From Bog-756 sp963833585 (lineage in GTDB: Bacteria > Actinomycetota > Acidimicrobiia > Acidimicrobiales > RAAP-2), in the NCBI GenBank assembly GCA_963833585.1, contig CAWHYF010000005.1:1178001-1242000 (forward strand): 64,000 bases of DNA, given 5' to 3'. The translations under genes and the position numbers were made by a program. Shown here in pieces: positions 16,172 to 24,415 of the stretch. The stretch's first letter is position 1; each line of letters starts with the position of its first letter. The notes beneath the pieces are model-generated. The model had not been told where the DNA came from. It did not search any database and worked only from the letters and a program-made list of their open reading frames with translations.

Positions 16172-17815
16172 TCAGGAGGCACCCCGGCCCCGGAGCACGG
16201 TGGCCGGGGTCTGCCAGAGGATCTGCATATCCCACCAGAACGACCAGGAGGCCACATAGAGGTAGTCGAGTCGGCACAGCTCGAGATGGGAGAGCTCGTT
16301 GCGTCCCGACACCTGCCACAGGCCGGTCATGCCCGGCCGGGCCTCGAACCGCTTGCGGGCCCAGCCCTCGATCTCCATGGCCTCGGACACCACGAAGGGC
16401 CGGGGTCCCACCAGGGACATGTCCCCCTTCCACACGTTGAACAGCTGAGGGATCTCGTCGAGACTGGTCCGACGGAGGAAGCGACCCACCCGGGTGACCC
16501 GGGGGTCCTCGCTCACCTTGAACAGCGGGCCGTCCATCTCGTTCAGGTGCTCGACCTCGTGACGCCGGGCCTCGGCGTCGTGGTACATGGTTCGGAACTT
16601 CATCATGGAGAAGGGCTGCTCGTCCCGGCCGGTGCGTAGCTGTCGGAAGAACACCGGCCCGGCGCTGGTGGCTTTGATCAGGCAGGCCATCACCGCGATG
16701 GCCGGGGACACGGCCAACAGCACCAGGGACGACACCACGATGTCGAAGCTCCGCTTGAGGAAGCGGGAGCCGGCACTCAGCGATGCCGGTGCGATGTCGA
16801 GCATGGGCAGACCGGAGAGGTCCTCGACATGGGACCGGCCGGTGATCAGCTCGTAGTACCGGGGGACGATGGAGACACCCACCTGGCCACTCAAGGTCTT
16901 GAGCATCTCGGTGGTTCGCTCCGGATGGGTCCGGGAGAAACAGACCACCACCCGGGCCACCTGGTACTGACGGCACAGCTCCGGCAATTGGTCGAGCTCG
17001 CCGATGACATCGTTGTGCCCGAGGGGGTTGTCGTCCACGAATCCGACGAACTGCACCGTGGCATGGGCCCGCAGGTGGCTGGCCACGGTCTGGGCCAGCT
17101 TCCCGGTTCCCACCACGATCACCGGCACGGAACCGTCGGAGGCCCGGCCCAGCAGGCCGAACGCCCCTACCCGGGCCAAGGGTACGGTGATCACGGCCAC
17201 CAGGCACATGGCGGCGATCTGCCCGGCCGTCACCTGGTGCGTCGTCGGACCGAGGGCCCGGAGCGCGGCGTAGGCCACCACCGCGTAGGCCAACCCGCTG
17301 ATCATCAGACCGTGGACGATGCTGCGGAGGTCCGAGAACACGCTGGTCGAGATGCGGCGGGTGGTCCCTCGGTACAGACCGTAGAGGGCGAAGACGGCGA
17401 TGAACACCGGGATCATGGCCAGGTCGATGACGTAGATCCGGGCGCTCCGGTCGGCCGCCCCGGTCGGGCCGTGGGAGAGGATTGCAACGATCAGTGGGCC
17501 GACCAAGGCGGCGAAGGCCAGCCCGATCACGTCGGCCACCATCAGGCGCCGGAGCATGTGCCGGCGGACCCGGGCCACCACCCCGCTGCGCTCGCCCGGC
17601 TGCGGGTACCGGGTGGGGACGGGGGCCGTCTCCTCCTCCAGCGCCGGCAACTGCAGATGGAGGTCGGGATCGAGGATTGCCATGCCGGACCGCCGGCTCC
17701 TTCCCGAGTCGGGGCTCAACGGACGGTCGCCGGCCCCGTTGGCTCCGTGGGTCTCGTCGACCCCGCTGGTTCCGCTGGTGCCGTCACTCGTCGCACCCTT
17801 GGCCGGCTCAGGCAC
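16172..17815 (-). CDS. Priming sugar transferase (polyprenyl-phosphate glycosyl-1-phosphate transferase)
   Basis: 547 residues from GTG 17815, with GGAGGG upstream. Several N-terminal membrane helices are followed by a Rossmann-like domain (SVPVIVVGTGKLAQTVASHL), another helix (FDIVVSSLVLLAVSPAIAVM) and the catalytic bacterial sugar transferase domain: PFSMMKFRTMYHDAE, RRTSLDEIPQLFNVWKGDMS, LVGPRPF and RPGMTGLWQVSGRN. It loads the first sugar-1-phosphate on undecaprenyl phosphate at the inner membrane and starts the repeat unit. It is 87 bp after the GH2 gene and may share its transcript. Confidence 0.93.
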   Translation of the reverse strand: MPEPAKGATSDGTSGTSGVDETHGANGAGDRPLSPDSGRSRRSGMAILDPDLHLQLPALEEETAPVPTRYPQPGERSGVVARVRRHMLRRLMVADVIGLAFAALVGPLIVAILSHGPTGAADRSARIYVIDLAMIPVFIAVFALYGLYRGTTRRISTSVFSDLRSIVHGLMISGLAYAVVAYAALRALGPTTHQVTAGQIAAMCLVAVITVPLARVGAFGLLGRASDGSVPVIVVGTGKLAQTVASHLRAHATVQFVGFVDDNPLGHNDVIGELDQLPELCRQYQVARVVVCFSRTHPERTTEMLKTLSGQVGVSIVPRYYELITGRSHVEDLSGLPMLDIAPASLSAGSRFLKRSFDIVVSSLVLLAVSPAIAVMACLIKATSAGPVFFRQLRTGRDEQPFSMMKFRTMYHDAEARRHEVEHLNEMDGPLFKVSEDPRVTRVGRFLRRTSLDEIPQLFNVWKGDMSLVGPRPFVVSEAMEIEGWARKRFEARPGMTGLWQVSGRNELSHLELCRLDYLYVASWSFWWDMQILWQTPATVLRGRGAS

Positions 17816-17902
17816 GACGATCCCGCCCTCCGACCATCTCCGGGGTACCGCCCGATTCCCACCGGTCCCACCGCTCGGAGGGCTCGGTGGGCATGGCCGA
17901 CG

Positions 17903-20419
17903 CTAGGGAGCGACCCGCGCCGACTCGGCCGAGTTGAGCGCCCTCACCTGGCCTCTCGGCTGACCGGGGCCCGGAACCCGACGGTGCAGTCCGAGCACGG
18001 CCGAACCCCCGGGCTCCAGGTGGAACCACGAGTCGTCGGGCCGGAACCCGGGTACGTCGATCGAGACGAATTGGGCGAATCGTCGCGTCGAGATCGACAG
18101 GGACCATGTCTCCTCATCGACCGGTTCGAGGGAGGCCTGAAGTCCGACTTCGCCATGGACTGGACGATTCGGGCCGTCCGGCAGGAAGGTGGTGGTGGCC
18201 AGGACGGCACCCCCGGTCCCCCGCAGCCGGGCCACGATCAGCTCGGTGGTGCGGGGGCCGAATCGATAGGCGTAGGTCAGGTCGCGGAAGCCGTCGAAGA
18301 GGTCCTCGGCGGGCAGACGGGCGCCACCCCGGGCCGGAACCTCCACGCGGGCCGCTCCCCGGTCGAGGCAATGGTCGGCGGAGTACACCTCGACCTCCAC
18401 CTCTCCGACCAGGTCGTCCCCGCCGTCGTTGACCAGGTGGACCGCCAGACCGTTGAGCCCCTCATCGGTCAGGAGCAGGCCGACCGGCCGGGAGGCCCGG
18501 GCCAGTCCGTACCAGGGAGCCTTGGGGGCACCCAGAGCGTCGAGCACCCCCCACCCGGCCCCGGCCCGCAGATCGCGCAGCCCCACCAGCACCAGGCCGG
18601 CACAGCGCGAGTCGGTCCGTCGCCACTCGGCCATGGCCTCGGCCATCACCTGGACGACGGCGGCCCGGCCCAGGTCGAGGGCGCGCTCGGGGTCGGTGCG
18701 GCGCAGCACGGCCGGGTCCTCCCCGAAGAGCAGCTCCACGTAGTGGTTGCGCACGTCTTCGAGGTCCCACGAGCCGCCGGTGTCGTGATGGATGGCCTGC
18801 TTCCAACTCGGATCGTGACCGGCCAGGCGGGCCCCGCCGCAGGCATCCACGGCGTCCCGCTCGGGTGGGACGGCGAAGGCCAGTCCCTCACTGACGAATC
18901 GGACGTCGGACCGGCGCAGGTCATCGAGCGGCCGGAGGAAGACCCCCACCCCGGTGTAGTGGCACACGCCGCGATCCATCTGGAACGGCAGCGACCCACC
19001 GCCGGGAGACGAGGTCACGTACGGGATGCCCGGGGCCAGCCGCCCGGAGAGGTCGCGGATGACCTCGTCGGCCAGTCGGCTGGACCACCGGTCGCGGGAG
19101 AGGCCGAACATGGCCGGCTGCTCCGCCAGCTCCTGGCCGCCGCAGACCACGCTCAACGACGGGTGGGCGGCGGCGGCGGCCAGCACCCCGGTCAGCTCGT
19201 CCACCACGGTGGCCACGAACTCCGGTTCGTCGGGTGGGTCGAGGAAGGCCAGCATGGCGTCCTGCCAGACCATCAGGCCGAGACGGTCACAGAGGGCGAA
19301 GAAGGCGTCGTCTTCGTAGACGGTCCCCCCCGGGATCCGGACCAGGTTCATCCCGGCGTCCCGGAGGAGGGTGAGGGTCCCGACGAGCTCGTCGTGCGAC
19401 GCGGTGAACGCCACCGGGTCGATCGGGTACCAGCACCCACCCCGGCAGAACACCGGCGTGCCGTTCACCGACAGGGTGAAACCACCGTCGGAGGTGTCGG
19501 TCCGGACGGTACAGAACCCCACCTCCCCGAGGTCGAGGCGGTCCGATCCCACCTCCACGGATACCGGGTAGAGCGGCTGGGCGCCGTGGGTGTGGGGCCA
19601 CCACCGCTCGACACCGGCGATCGTGGCGGAGCCGGAGATGTGGAGGCGACCGTCGTCGGGCTCGACTCGGAGTGGCACGGCCTCTCCCCCGACGTGCAAC
19701 GTGGCGTCCCCCGGTGACGGGTGGTCGGAGGAGGTCAGGGTGAGCTCCACCGAGATGGTGCCGGTGGTGGTCCCGTCCCCGTCGGTCTCGCAGCTCGCCG
19801 TCACCCGTCGACCGAGCACCCGGTGGGACGACCATGGGACCAGTCGGACCGGCCGCCAGGGGCCGACCGGGGCCGGGGTGACCGCCCAGCCGGGCTGTCG
19901 TCCCAGCAGGGTGGTCCGGATCCACCGGAGGTTCTGGTGGACGGCACCGTTGGTCTTCCAGCGCGGTCGAGGCCGCTTGTCGGCCAGCCGCGGGGTGAGG
20001 GCGGCGAAGCGAATCGCCAACTGGTTCCACTCCCTCACCGAACCGATGCGCAGGCGGAGGGGCACGAACATGGACTCGGAGTGGGCCAGGTGCTCGCCGT
20101 TCAGCCACACGTCGGCCAGAGTGGCCAGTCCCTCGAGCTCCAGCAGCCACCCACCGCTGGCCCCGGGCTCGTCGAGGCTCCCGCCGTCAACGGGCCCCGC
20201 GAACTGACAGCGGAACCACCAGTCCTCGCCGTCGAGCTCGGCGGAGGTCGCCTCGGGTGCCCCGGCGGCGCGACGGGCCCCGGCCGCCGTCCCGGGGACC
20301 GGAGCCGGTAACCACTGGAGGGGAAGCGTGACCAGCCCGTCGGGGCCGGCGGCGGCGCACGGAGACGTCGGGGCGCACGCCCACTCGACGCCGTCGAGCA
20401 GGTCGGTGTCAGGTCCCAT
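17903..20419 (-). CDS. GH2-family beta-mannosidase-like protein
   Basis: 838 residues. The N-terminal jelly-roll is recognisable (WLLELEGLATLADVWLNGEH), then an immunoglobulin-like domain and a TIM barrel with GCWYPIDP, LLRDAGMNLVRIPGG and CDRLGLMVWQDAML. The nucleophile Glu fits RFVSEGLAF at about 508. The acid/base region normally reads as a Trp/Gly-Asn-Glu motif; here it is VVCGGQELAEQ (about 427), so the usual Asn is Gln. There is no signal peptide, so it should be cytoplasmic, odd for a glycan hydrolase. Its start overlaps the DUF1839 stop by 11 nt. It could be a transglycosidase or a sugar-binding partner. Confidence 0.82.
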   Translation of the reverse strand: MGPDTDLLDGVEWACAPTSPCAAAGPDGLVTLPLQWLPAPVPGTAAGARRAAGAPEATSAELDGEDWWFRCQFAGPVDGGSLDEPGASGGWLLELEGLATLADVWLNGEHLAHSESMFVPLRLRIGSVREWNQLAIRFAALTPRLADKRPRPRWKTNGAVHQNLRWIRTTLLGRQPGWAVTPAPVGPWRPVRLVPWSSHRVLGRRVTASCETDGDGTTTGTISVELTLTSSDHPSPGDATLHVGGEAVPLRVEPDDGRLHISGSATIAGVERWWPHTHGAQPLYPVSVEVGSDRLDLGEVGFCTVRTDTSDGGFTLSVNGTPVFCRGGCWYPIDPVAFTASHDELVGTLTLLRDAGMNLVRIPGGTVYEDDAFFALCDRLGLMVWQDAMLAFLDPPDEPEFVATVVDELTGVLAAAAAHPSLSVVCGGQELAEQPAMFGLSRDRWSSRLADEVIRDLSGRLAPGIPYVTSSPGGGSLPFQMDRGVCHYTGVGVFLRPLDDLRRSDVRFVSEGLAFAVPPERDAVDACGGARLAGHDPSWKQAIHHDTGGSWDLEDVRNHYVELLFGEDPAVLRRTDPERALDLGRAAVVQVMAEAMAEWRRTDSRCAGLVLVGLRDLRAGAGWGVLDALGAPKAPWYGLARASRPVGLLLTDEGLNGLAVHLVNDGGDDLVGEVEVEVYSADHCLDRGAARVEVPARGGARLPAEDLFDGFRDLTYAYRFGPRTTELIVARLRGTGGAVLATTTFLPDGPNRPVHGEVGLQASLEPVDEETWSLSISTRRFAQFVSIDVPGFRPDDSWFHLEPGGSAVLGLHRRVPGPGQPRGQVRALNSAESARVAP

Positions 20420-21383
20420 AGCGGTCGGCCAGGGTGGCCATGCCCGAGGCCCAGTGCTCCTCCATGGGCTCGAGGATGCCGGTCAGGTCGACCTGGCGGC
20501 CTCGCACCACGCGGGCCAGGGCGAACTGCAGGGACTTGGCCCCGGCGGCCAGCTCGGTGAAGGCCGCTCCGGCGGACTCGGTGCCGGGGCGGTCCCGGAG
20601 GTTCAGCCACGCCACGAAATCGGCCGCCAGCTCGGCGGTGGCGCCGCACTGGCGGCATATCCCGAAGGAGTAGAGGTGGAACGTGTCGAGATCCTGCGTT
20701 GCGAGCCACGCGAGGTCATCGGCCAGGCGCCGGCCCAGTCGGGTGATCGGGTTGTCGCCGGGCCGGCGGGCCAGGTGCTCACCGGTGAGGGCCACGACCC
20801 GCGCCACCAGGTCGGGGTCGTCCCGGCGGATGCGGTCCAGTCGGATGACCTCCACGTAGGGCGGGAGTGCGACCGGATCGGCATGGGCGCCCAGTCGGAA
20901 GACGCCGTCGAAGTCGTCGCCCGCCAACTCGAAGTAGCCGGCGTTGTGGAAGTAGCCCAGACGCCGGTGGGCCCGATCGAGCATCTGGGGGACGATGGTG
21001 CTCTTCACGTGGGCGATGCCGTAGGAGACACCCCGGGTGTCGGGGAGGAACCACGAGTCCACTTCGACAGTGCACAGGCGACCCATCCCGAGCTGTTCGT
21101 CCACATGGTCGACCACCGGCCGCCACACGTTGAGCTCCGACACGTCCAGGCCGAACAGCGTGCGCAGGTCCTCGGGGGGGAACTTGAAGAAGGCCCACTG
21201 GTCGCCCTCGAAGTCGGCGCTGAGGGTGAAGGCGGCGGCGGCCAGCGGGTCCAGGCCCAGGGCGTTGAGCACCTCGATCCAGACGTCGACGTAGCAGTTG
21301 GTCTCGGTCCAATTCCGTTCGACGGCGTGCAGCCCGTGGGGCTGGTACCGCTCGGCGGAGATGGGGAGGAGGGCGATGGTCAT
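20409..21383 (-). CDS. DUF1839 family protein, aminoacyl-carrier-protein cluster
   Basis: 324 residues from ATG 21383; the frame extends to 21443, but the family start resembles MTIALLPISAERYQPHGLHA. The conserved ERNWTETNCYVDVWIEVL has an invariant-looking Cys. Other blocks are FEGDQWAFFKFPPEDL and IVPQMLDRAHRRLGYFHN. DUF1839 proteins are, to my knowledge, encoded beside amino acid:carrier protein ligases, as here. The Cys and position make it a candidate acyltransferase that removes the aminoacyl group from the carrier; that is inference. Confidence 0.8.
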   Translation of the reverse strand: MTIALLPISAERYQPHGLHAVERNWTETNCYVDVWIEVLNALGLDPLAAAAFTLSADFEGDQWAFFKFPPEDLRTLFGLDVSELNVWRPVVDHVDEQLGMGRLCTVEVDSWFLPDTRGVSYGIAHVKSTIVPQMLDRAHRRLGYFHNAGYFELAGDDFDGVFRLGAHADPVALPPYVEVIRLDRIRRDDPDLVARVVALTGEHLARRPGDNPITRLGRRLADDLAWLATQDLDTFHLYSFGICRQCGATAELAADFVAWLNLRDRPGTESAGAAFTELAAGAKSLQFALARVVRGRQVDLTGILEPMEEHWASGMATLADRYGT

Positions 21384-21406
21384 GGGTTCGACGGTCGGTG
21401 GTCGGC

Positions 21407-22384
21407 TCAGGGCCACAGTCGGCGGTGGACCGCCCCGGGCCACCGGTCCGGATCGGGGCCGTGCCGGTGGAGGAGGGCCAGGGTGATCCGGTCGATGCCG
21501 AAGCCGAAGCAGGCGGTGTGGGCCACCTCACCGTCGGCCGTCTCGATCCCGAAGGGACGGCCGAAGTGGTCCAGGTGGCAGTTCGACGAGGAGATGGCCG
21601 TCTCCCGCTCGATGGCGTACACCGGCGTGACGATCTCGTACTTGAGCTCCTCCATGCGCTGGTTGGCGGCCAGCATGCGGCCGGGCCGGCCGAAGAACGG
21701 GTCGTTGGCCACCACCGAGGCCACCTCCAGACCCAGACCGGTCAGCACCTCGAGCCCCCGTTCGATCCAGAGGTCGCGGTGGGCCCGGGCCTCGTCGGGA
21801 GTCCCCAGGAACACGTAGTCGTGCTGTCGGAAGGACTGCATCCGGAACGGGTCGGTGCTGGGCTCGCGCCGGAAGCAGTACCCATAGACCTCGACACGCC
21901 GGCCACCCTCGGGCAGGACGCCCCCCATGGTCGGATAGAGGGGATGGCACACCGCCGGGCACAGGACCAGGTCGGTGGTCTCGAGCATGGTTCCCCGGTC
22001 CTCGTGGGCCTCGGTCCGGCGCAGCAGCTCGGCGTGATCCCGCTCGTCGCCCCGGAAGGTGTGGACCGAGCCCATCTGATCGGGGAAGGACTCGAGGTAT
22101 CCGTTCTTCTCGAAGGTGGCCCACGGCATGACCGGGGGGAACCGCACCGAGGTGGCGGCCTGGTCGGCACCGACCTGCAGGACCAGGCGGTCCATGGCGC
22201 CGGCGATGTCCTCGTAGGTTCCGGACCGGCCGTAGACGCCGTCCACGCCGGTAGGGATGAGCAGCCCGGCGTCCAGCAGCTGCCGACGGAAGGGTGCCCA
22301 CGGGGCGGCGTCCCCCTGCTCGGCGGTCCCGGACGCTTCGGTGGCGGCCGGCGCCACGGTGTCCTCGCTGATGGTCGGACTCAT
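21407..22384 (-). CDS. Amino acid:[carrier protein] ligase (seryl-tRNA-synthetase-like)
   Basis: 325 residues. A class II synthetase catalytic core without a tRNA-binding domain: motif 2 is FRREPSTDPFRMQSFRQHDY and motif 3 is HTACFGFGIDRITLALL. Cysteines in LCPAVCHPLYP (142, 146) and SSNCHLDHFG (269), with the motif 2 Glu, are candidate ligands for the catalytic zinc used by atypical SerRS relatives. Known homologues in Bradyrhizobium activate Gly or Ala and load it on a carrier-protein phosphopantetheine. The carrier is four genes upstream. A good site (GAGGAGAG) precedes ATG 22384. Confidence 0.9.
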   Translation of the reverse strand: MSPTISEDTVAPAATEASGTAEQGDAAPWAPFRRQLLDAGLLIPTGVDGVYGRSGTYEDIAGAMDRLVLQVGADQAATSVRFPPVMPWATFEKNGYLESFPDQMGSVHTFRGDERDHAELLRRTEAHEDRGTMLETTDLVLCPAVCHPLYPTMGGVLPEGGRRVEVYGYCFRREPSTDPFRMQSFRQHDYVFLGTPDEARAHRDLWIERGLEVLTGLGLEVASVVANDPFFGRPGRMLAANQRMEELKYEIVTPVYAIERETAISSSNCHLDHFGRPFGIETADGEVAHTACFGFGIDRITLALLHRHGPDPDRWPGAVHRRLWP

Positions 22385-22394
22385 CGGTCTCTCC

Positions 22395-22748
22395 TCACTC
22401 GCCCCGGTGGACCAGGAGCATCTGGGCGTTGTTGCCCATGATCCGGTCGTTGTTGACCATCAGCGACGCTCCGATCGAGTCCCGCAGGTGGCGACCCAGG
22501 CTGTAGGGCGTGTCCATCCGGTAGGAGGCCAACCCGCAGATGACCATGCACTGGCGCACGATGTCGACCACCAAGGTCGACGCCGACACCTTGAGCGAGT
22601 TCATGGCGATGGCGAAGCCCAGCGCCGAGAGACGGTCGGGATCGTCCTGGATCTCCTCGAATCGACCCACCGCTCCGCGCACCAGGTCGGTGAACTGCTG
22701 GAGGAGCGCCGTGGTGTCGGCCAGGCGGAGGGCGGCTGCGGGCGTCAT
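22395..22748 (-). CDS. C-terminal part of a split acyl-CoA dehydrogenase
   Basis: 117 residues from ATG 22748. It corresponds to the last helical domain of an acyl-CoA dehydrogenase: ALRLADTTALLQQFTDLVRG, ALGFAIAMNSLKVSAS and a conserved end with MVICGLASYRMDTPYSLGRH, then NNDRIMGNNAQML. The ATG overlaps the stop of the N-terminal part (ATGA), so the pair either arises from one frameshift or works as a translationally coupled two-chain enzyme. Homologues in this kind of cluster are normally one chain of about 390 residues. Confidence 0.75.
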   Translation of the reverse strand: MTPAAALRLADTTALLQQFTDLVRGAVGRFEEIQDDPDRLSALGFAIAMNSLKVSASTLVVDIVRQCMVICGLASYRMDTPYSLGRHLRDSIGASLMVNNDRIMGNNAQMLLVHRGE

Positions 22749-23578
22749 GCCGGGGCGCCGGACCGCGCCTCGGCCTGGACGAATCGGCGGGCCCGGTCCG
22801 TGGCCGACGTGGCGATCCCCAGCCACAGGGAGCTCCACAACAGGTGGGCCACGGGGAGCATCGTCTGGGTGGACACGTCGGCATAGGGATCGTCGAGGAT
22901 GGCGCTGGCGTCCCCGCTGGCCCGGAGGATGAACCCGGGGCTGCAGGTGCCGCGGAAGCCGAGGGCGTTCCACTCCCCGACCTGCTCCAGCTCCAGCTCG
23001 GGCGGCCGGCACAGCGCCAAGACCTGGTCGTTCTCCGGGCTGTCGGCCGACCGACGGGCCGTCACCAGGATACCGTCGGCGAAGCGACCGTAGCTGATGA
23101 CCGGGGCCTGCTTCTCGAGGTGGAAGGTGCCGCCGGCCACGTCCACGGCGCACACGCTCGATCCGACGTCACCGCCGGTGCCCACCTCGGTGGTGGCCGA
23201 GGCCAACAGGTACTGTCGGTCGACCAGCTCCACCTGGTAGTGGCGCAGCAGGTCGTTCCGGCCGTGCCGGACCAGACAGGCCACCTGGATGTGGTGCATG
23301 GCGGTGACCATGGCACTCGAGGCGCACTGGCGGCCCAGCGCCACCAGGCCCCGGGACAGGTCGGAGTAGCTGGCGCCCATCCCACCCATCGACCTCGGGA
23401 TCAGGGCCGAGAGGAGGCCCTCGGCTCGGAGGGCGCTGATGGTCTCCGCCGGGAACCGGCCCTGGACGTCCACCTCGTCGGCGGCCGGAGCGGCCACCTG
23501 ATCGGCGATGCGGGACATCATGGCGACAAGGTCGCTGGCGTCGGAGACCGCCGGGGTCTCGCGAATGGTGGTGGTCAT
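22745..23578 (-). CDS. N-terminal and middle part of a split acyl-CoA dehydrogenase
   Basis: 277 residues, ending 120 residues short of a normal acyl-CoA dehydrogenase. The N-terminal helical domain (FPAETISALRAEGLLSALIP, then SMGGMGASYSDLSRGLVALG) and the beta domain (LLASATTEVGTGGDVGSSVC, FHLEKQAPVISYG) are intact. The stop lies exactly over the start of the C-terminal ORF. In the carrier-protein cluster it would oxidise, or merely bind, an aminoacyl or acyl thioester with FAD. Start ATG 23578 is 7 nt after the carrier-protein gene. Confidence 0.78.
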   Translation of the reverse strand: MTTTIRETPAVSDASDLVAMMSRIADQVAAPAADEVDVQGRFPAETISALRAEGLLSALIPRSMGGMGASYSDLSRGLVALGRQCASSAMVTAMHHIQVACLVRHGRNDLLRHYQVELVDRQYLLASATTEVGTGGDVGSSVCAVDVAGGTFHLEKQAPVISYGRFADGILVTARRSADSPENDQVLALCRPPELELEQVGEWNALGFRGTCSPGFILRASGDASAILDDPYADVSTQTMLPVAHLLWSSLWLGIATSATDRARRFVQAEARSGAPA

Positions 23579-23585
23579 GGCTGGT

Positions 23586-23825
23586 TCACCCGTCCTGCAT
23601 CTCGGTCACGCCGGCCCGGATGGCGGCGATCGACTCGAACGTCGACTTCCTGAGCATCTTCTCGGAGAATTCGATGTCGAAGGCGTCCTCCAGGGCCAGC
23701 ATCACGTTCACACTGGCGTGCGAGGTCATCCCGGCGGCAAAGAGATCCGCGTTCTCGTCGATGGCGCCCGCGTCCACGGCCAGGCGACCGTGCTCGGTGA
23801 GCACCTCTCGAATGGTCTCGTCCAT
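23586..23825 (-). CDS. Acyl/aminoacyl carrier protein
   Basis: 79 residues, acidic, four-helix carrier fold. The phosphopantetheine serine is Ser35 in DLFAAGMTSHASVNVMLALE; the usual G-x-D-S is G-M-T-S here. FDIEFSEKMLRKSTFESIAA is helix II to III. With a dedicated AcpS-like transferase one gene upstream and an amino acid ligase downstream, the likely cargo is an amino acid rather than a fatty acid. No fatty-acid or polyketide synthase gene is present nearby. Confidence 0.88.
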   Translation of the reverse strand: MDETIREVLTEHGRLAVDAGAIDENADLFAAGMTSHASVNVMLALEDAFDIEFSEKMLRKSTFESIAAIRAGVTEMQDG

Positions 23826-23827
23826 GC

Positions 23828-24415
23828 CTACTTCCCTCTCCGGTCAGGGGACGGTGTCCGGCTCCATGCCGGCGCACCGCCCGTTCTCATTCCGACGACA
23901 CACGCCGCGGCCATCATGGGTTCGTGGGTCAGGCTCACCGCCAGGGCGGTGATGCCCGCCTCGGCGGCCAGGGCGGCGGCCAGTCCGCTCAGCCGCAGCT
24001 CAACCCAGCCACCCTCCACCCGACGAACCTCGATGCTCCGCCACTCGGGTCTGACGCCCACCGGGCGCAGAACCTTGACTGCGGCCTCCTTCGCCGCGAA
24101 CCGGGCGGCCAGGCGCTCCGCCGAGTACCGGGTCGCCGTGCCAGGGCCGCTCCGGGCACAGGCCCGTTCATGGGCGGTGAAGACCCGGTGGAGGTAGCGG
24201 CGGCCCAGCCGCTCCACCGCCGCGGCCACCTCGACCACCGGGACCAGGTCCACACCGACCCGGACCACATCGGATGGCCCGATGGCGGCGGGGGCGGCGC
24301 TCCCGATCGGGTCGGCCGACCAGGCCCGCGCCACCCGGTCGAGGGTGTCGGAACCCAGCCTCTCCGCCAGGTGGTGGGAGACGGCGACCGGCACGGGTGG
24401 GGCCATGGTGCTCAC
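23828..24415 (-). CDS. AcpS-like 4'-phosphopantetheinyl transferase
   Basis: 195 residues from GTG 24415, which overlaps the glycosyltransferase stop (GTGA); ATG 24406 is an alternative. The AcpS domain starts at about residue 53: VVRVGVDLVPVVEVAAAVER has the metal-binding Asp, and ERLAARFAAKEAAVKVL the Glu-Lys motif. SIEVRRVEGGWVELRLSG and LAVSLTHEPMMAAACVV complete the fold. The first 50 residues are extra compared with AcpS. It presumably converts the neighbouring carrier protein from apo to holo form. Confidence 0.87.
   Translation of the reverse strand: MSTMAPPVPVAVSHHLAERLGSDTLDRVARAWSADPIGSAAPAAIGPSDVVRVGVDLVPVVEVAAAVERLGRRYLHRVFTAHERACARSGPGTATRYSAERLAARFAAKEAAVKVLRPVGVRPEWRSIEVRRVEGGWVELRLSGLAAALAAEAGITALAVSLTHEPMMAAACVVGMRTGGAPAWSRTPSPDRRGK

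Noticed and set aside
16829..19717. A 962-residue plus-strand open frame
   Set aside because: It runs opposite the sugar transferase and GH2 genes, is rich in Gly, His, Asp, Arg and Gln from complementary GC-rich codons, and has no recognisable domain.
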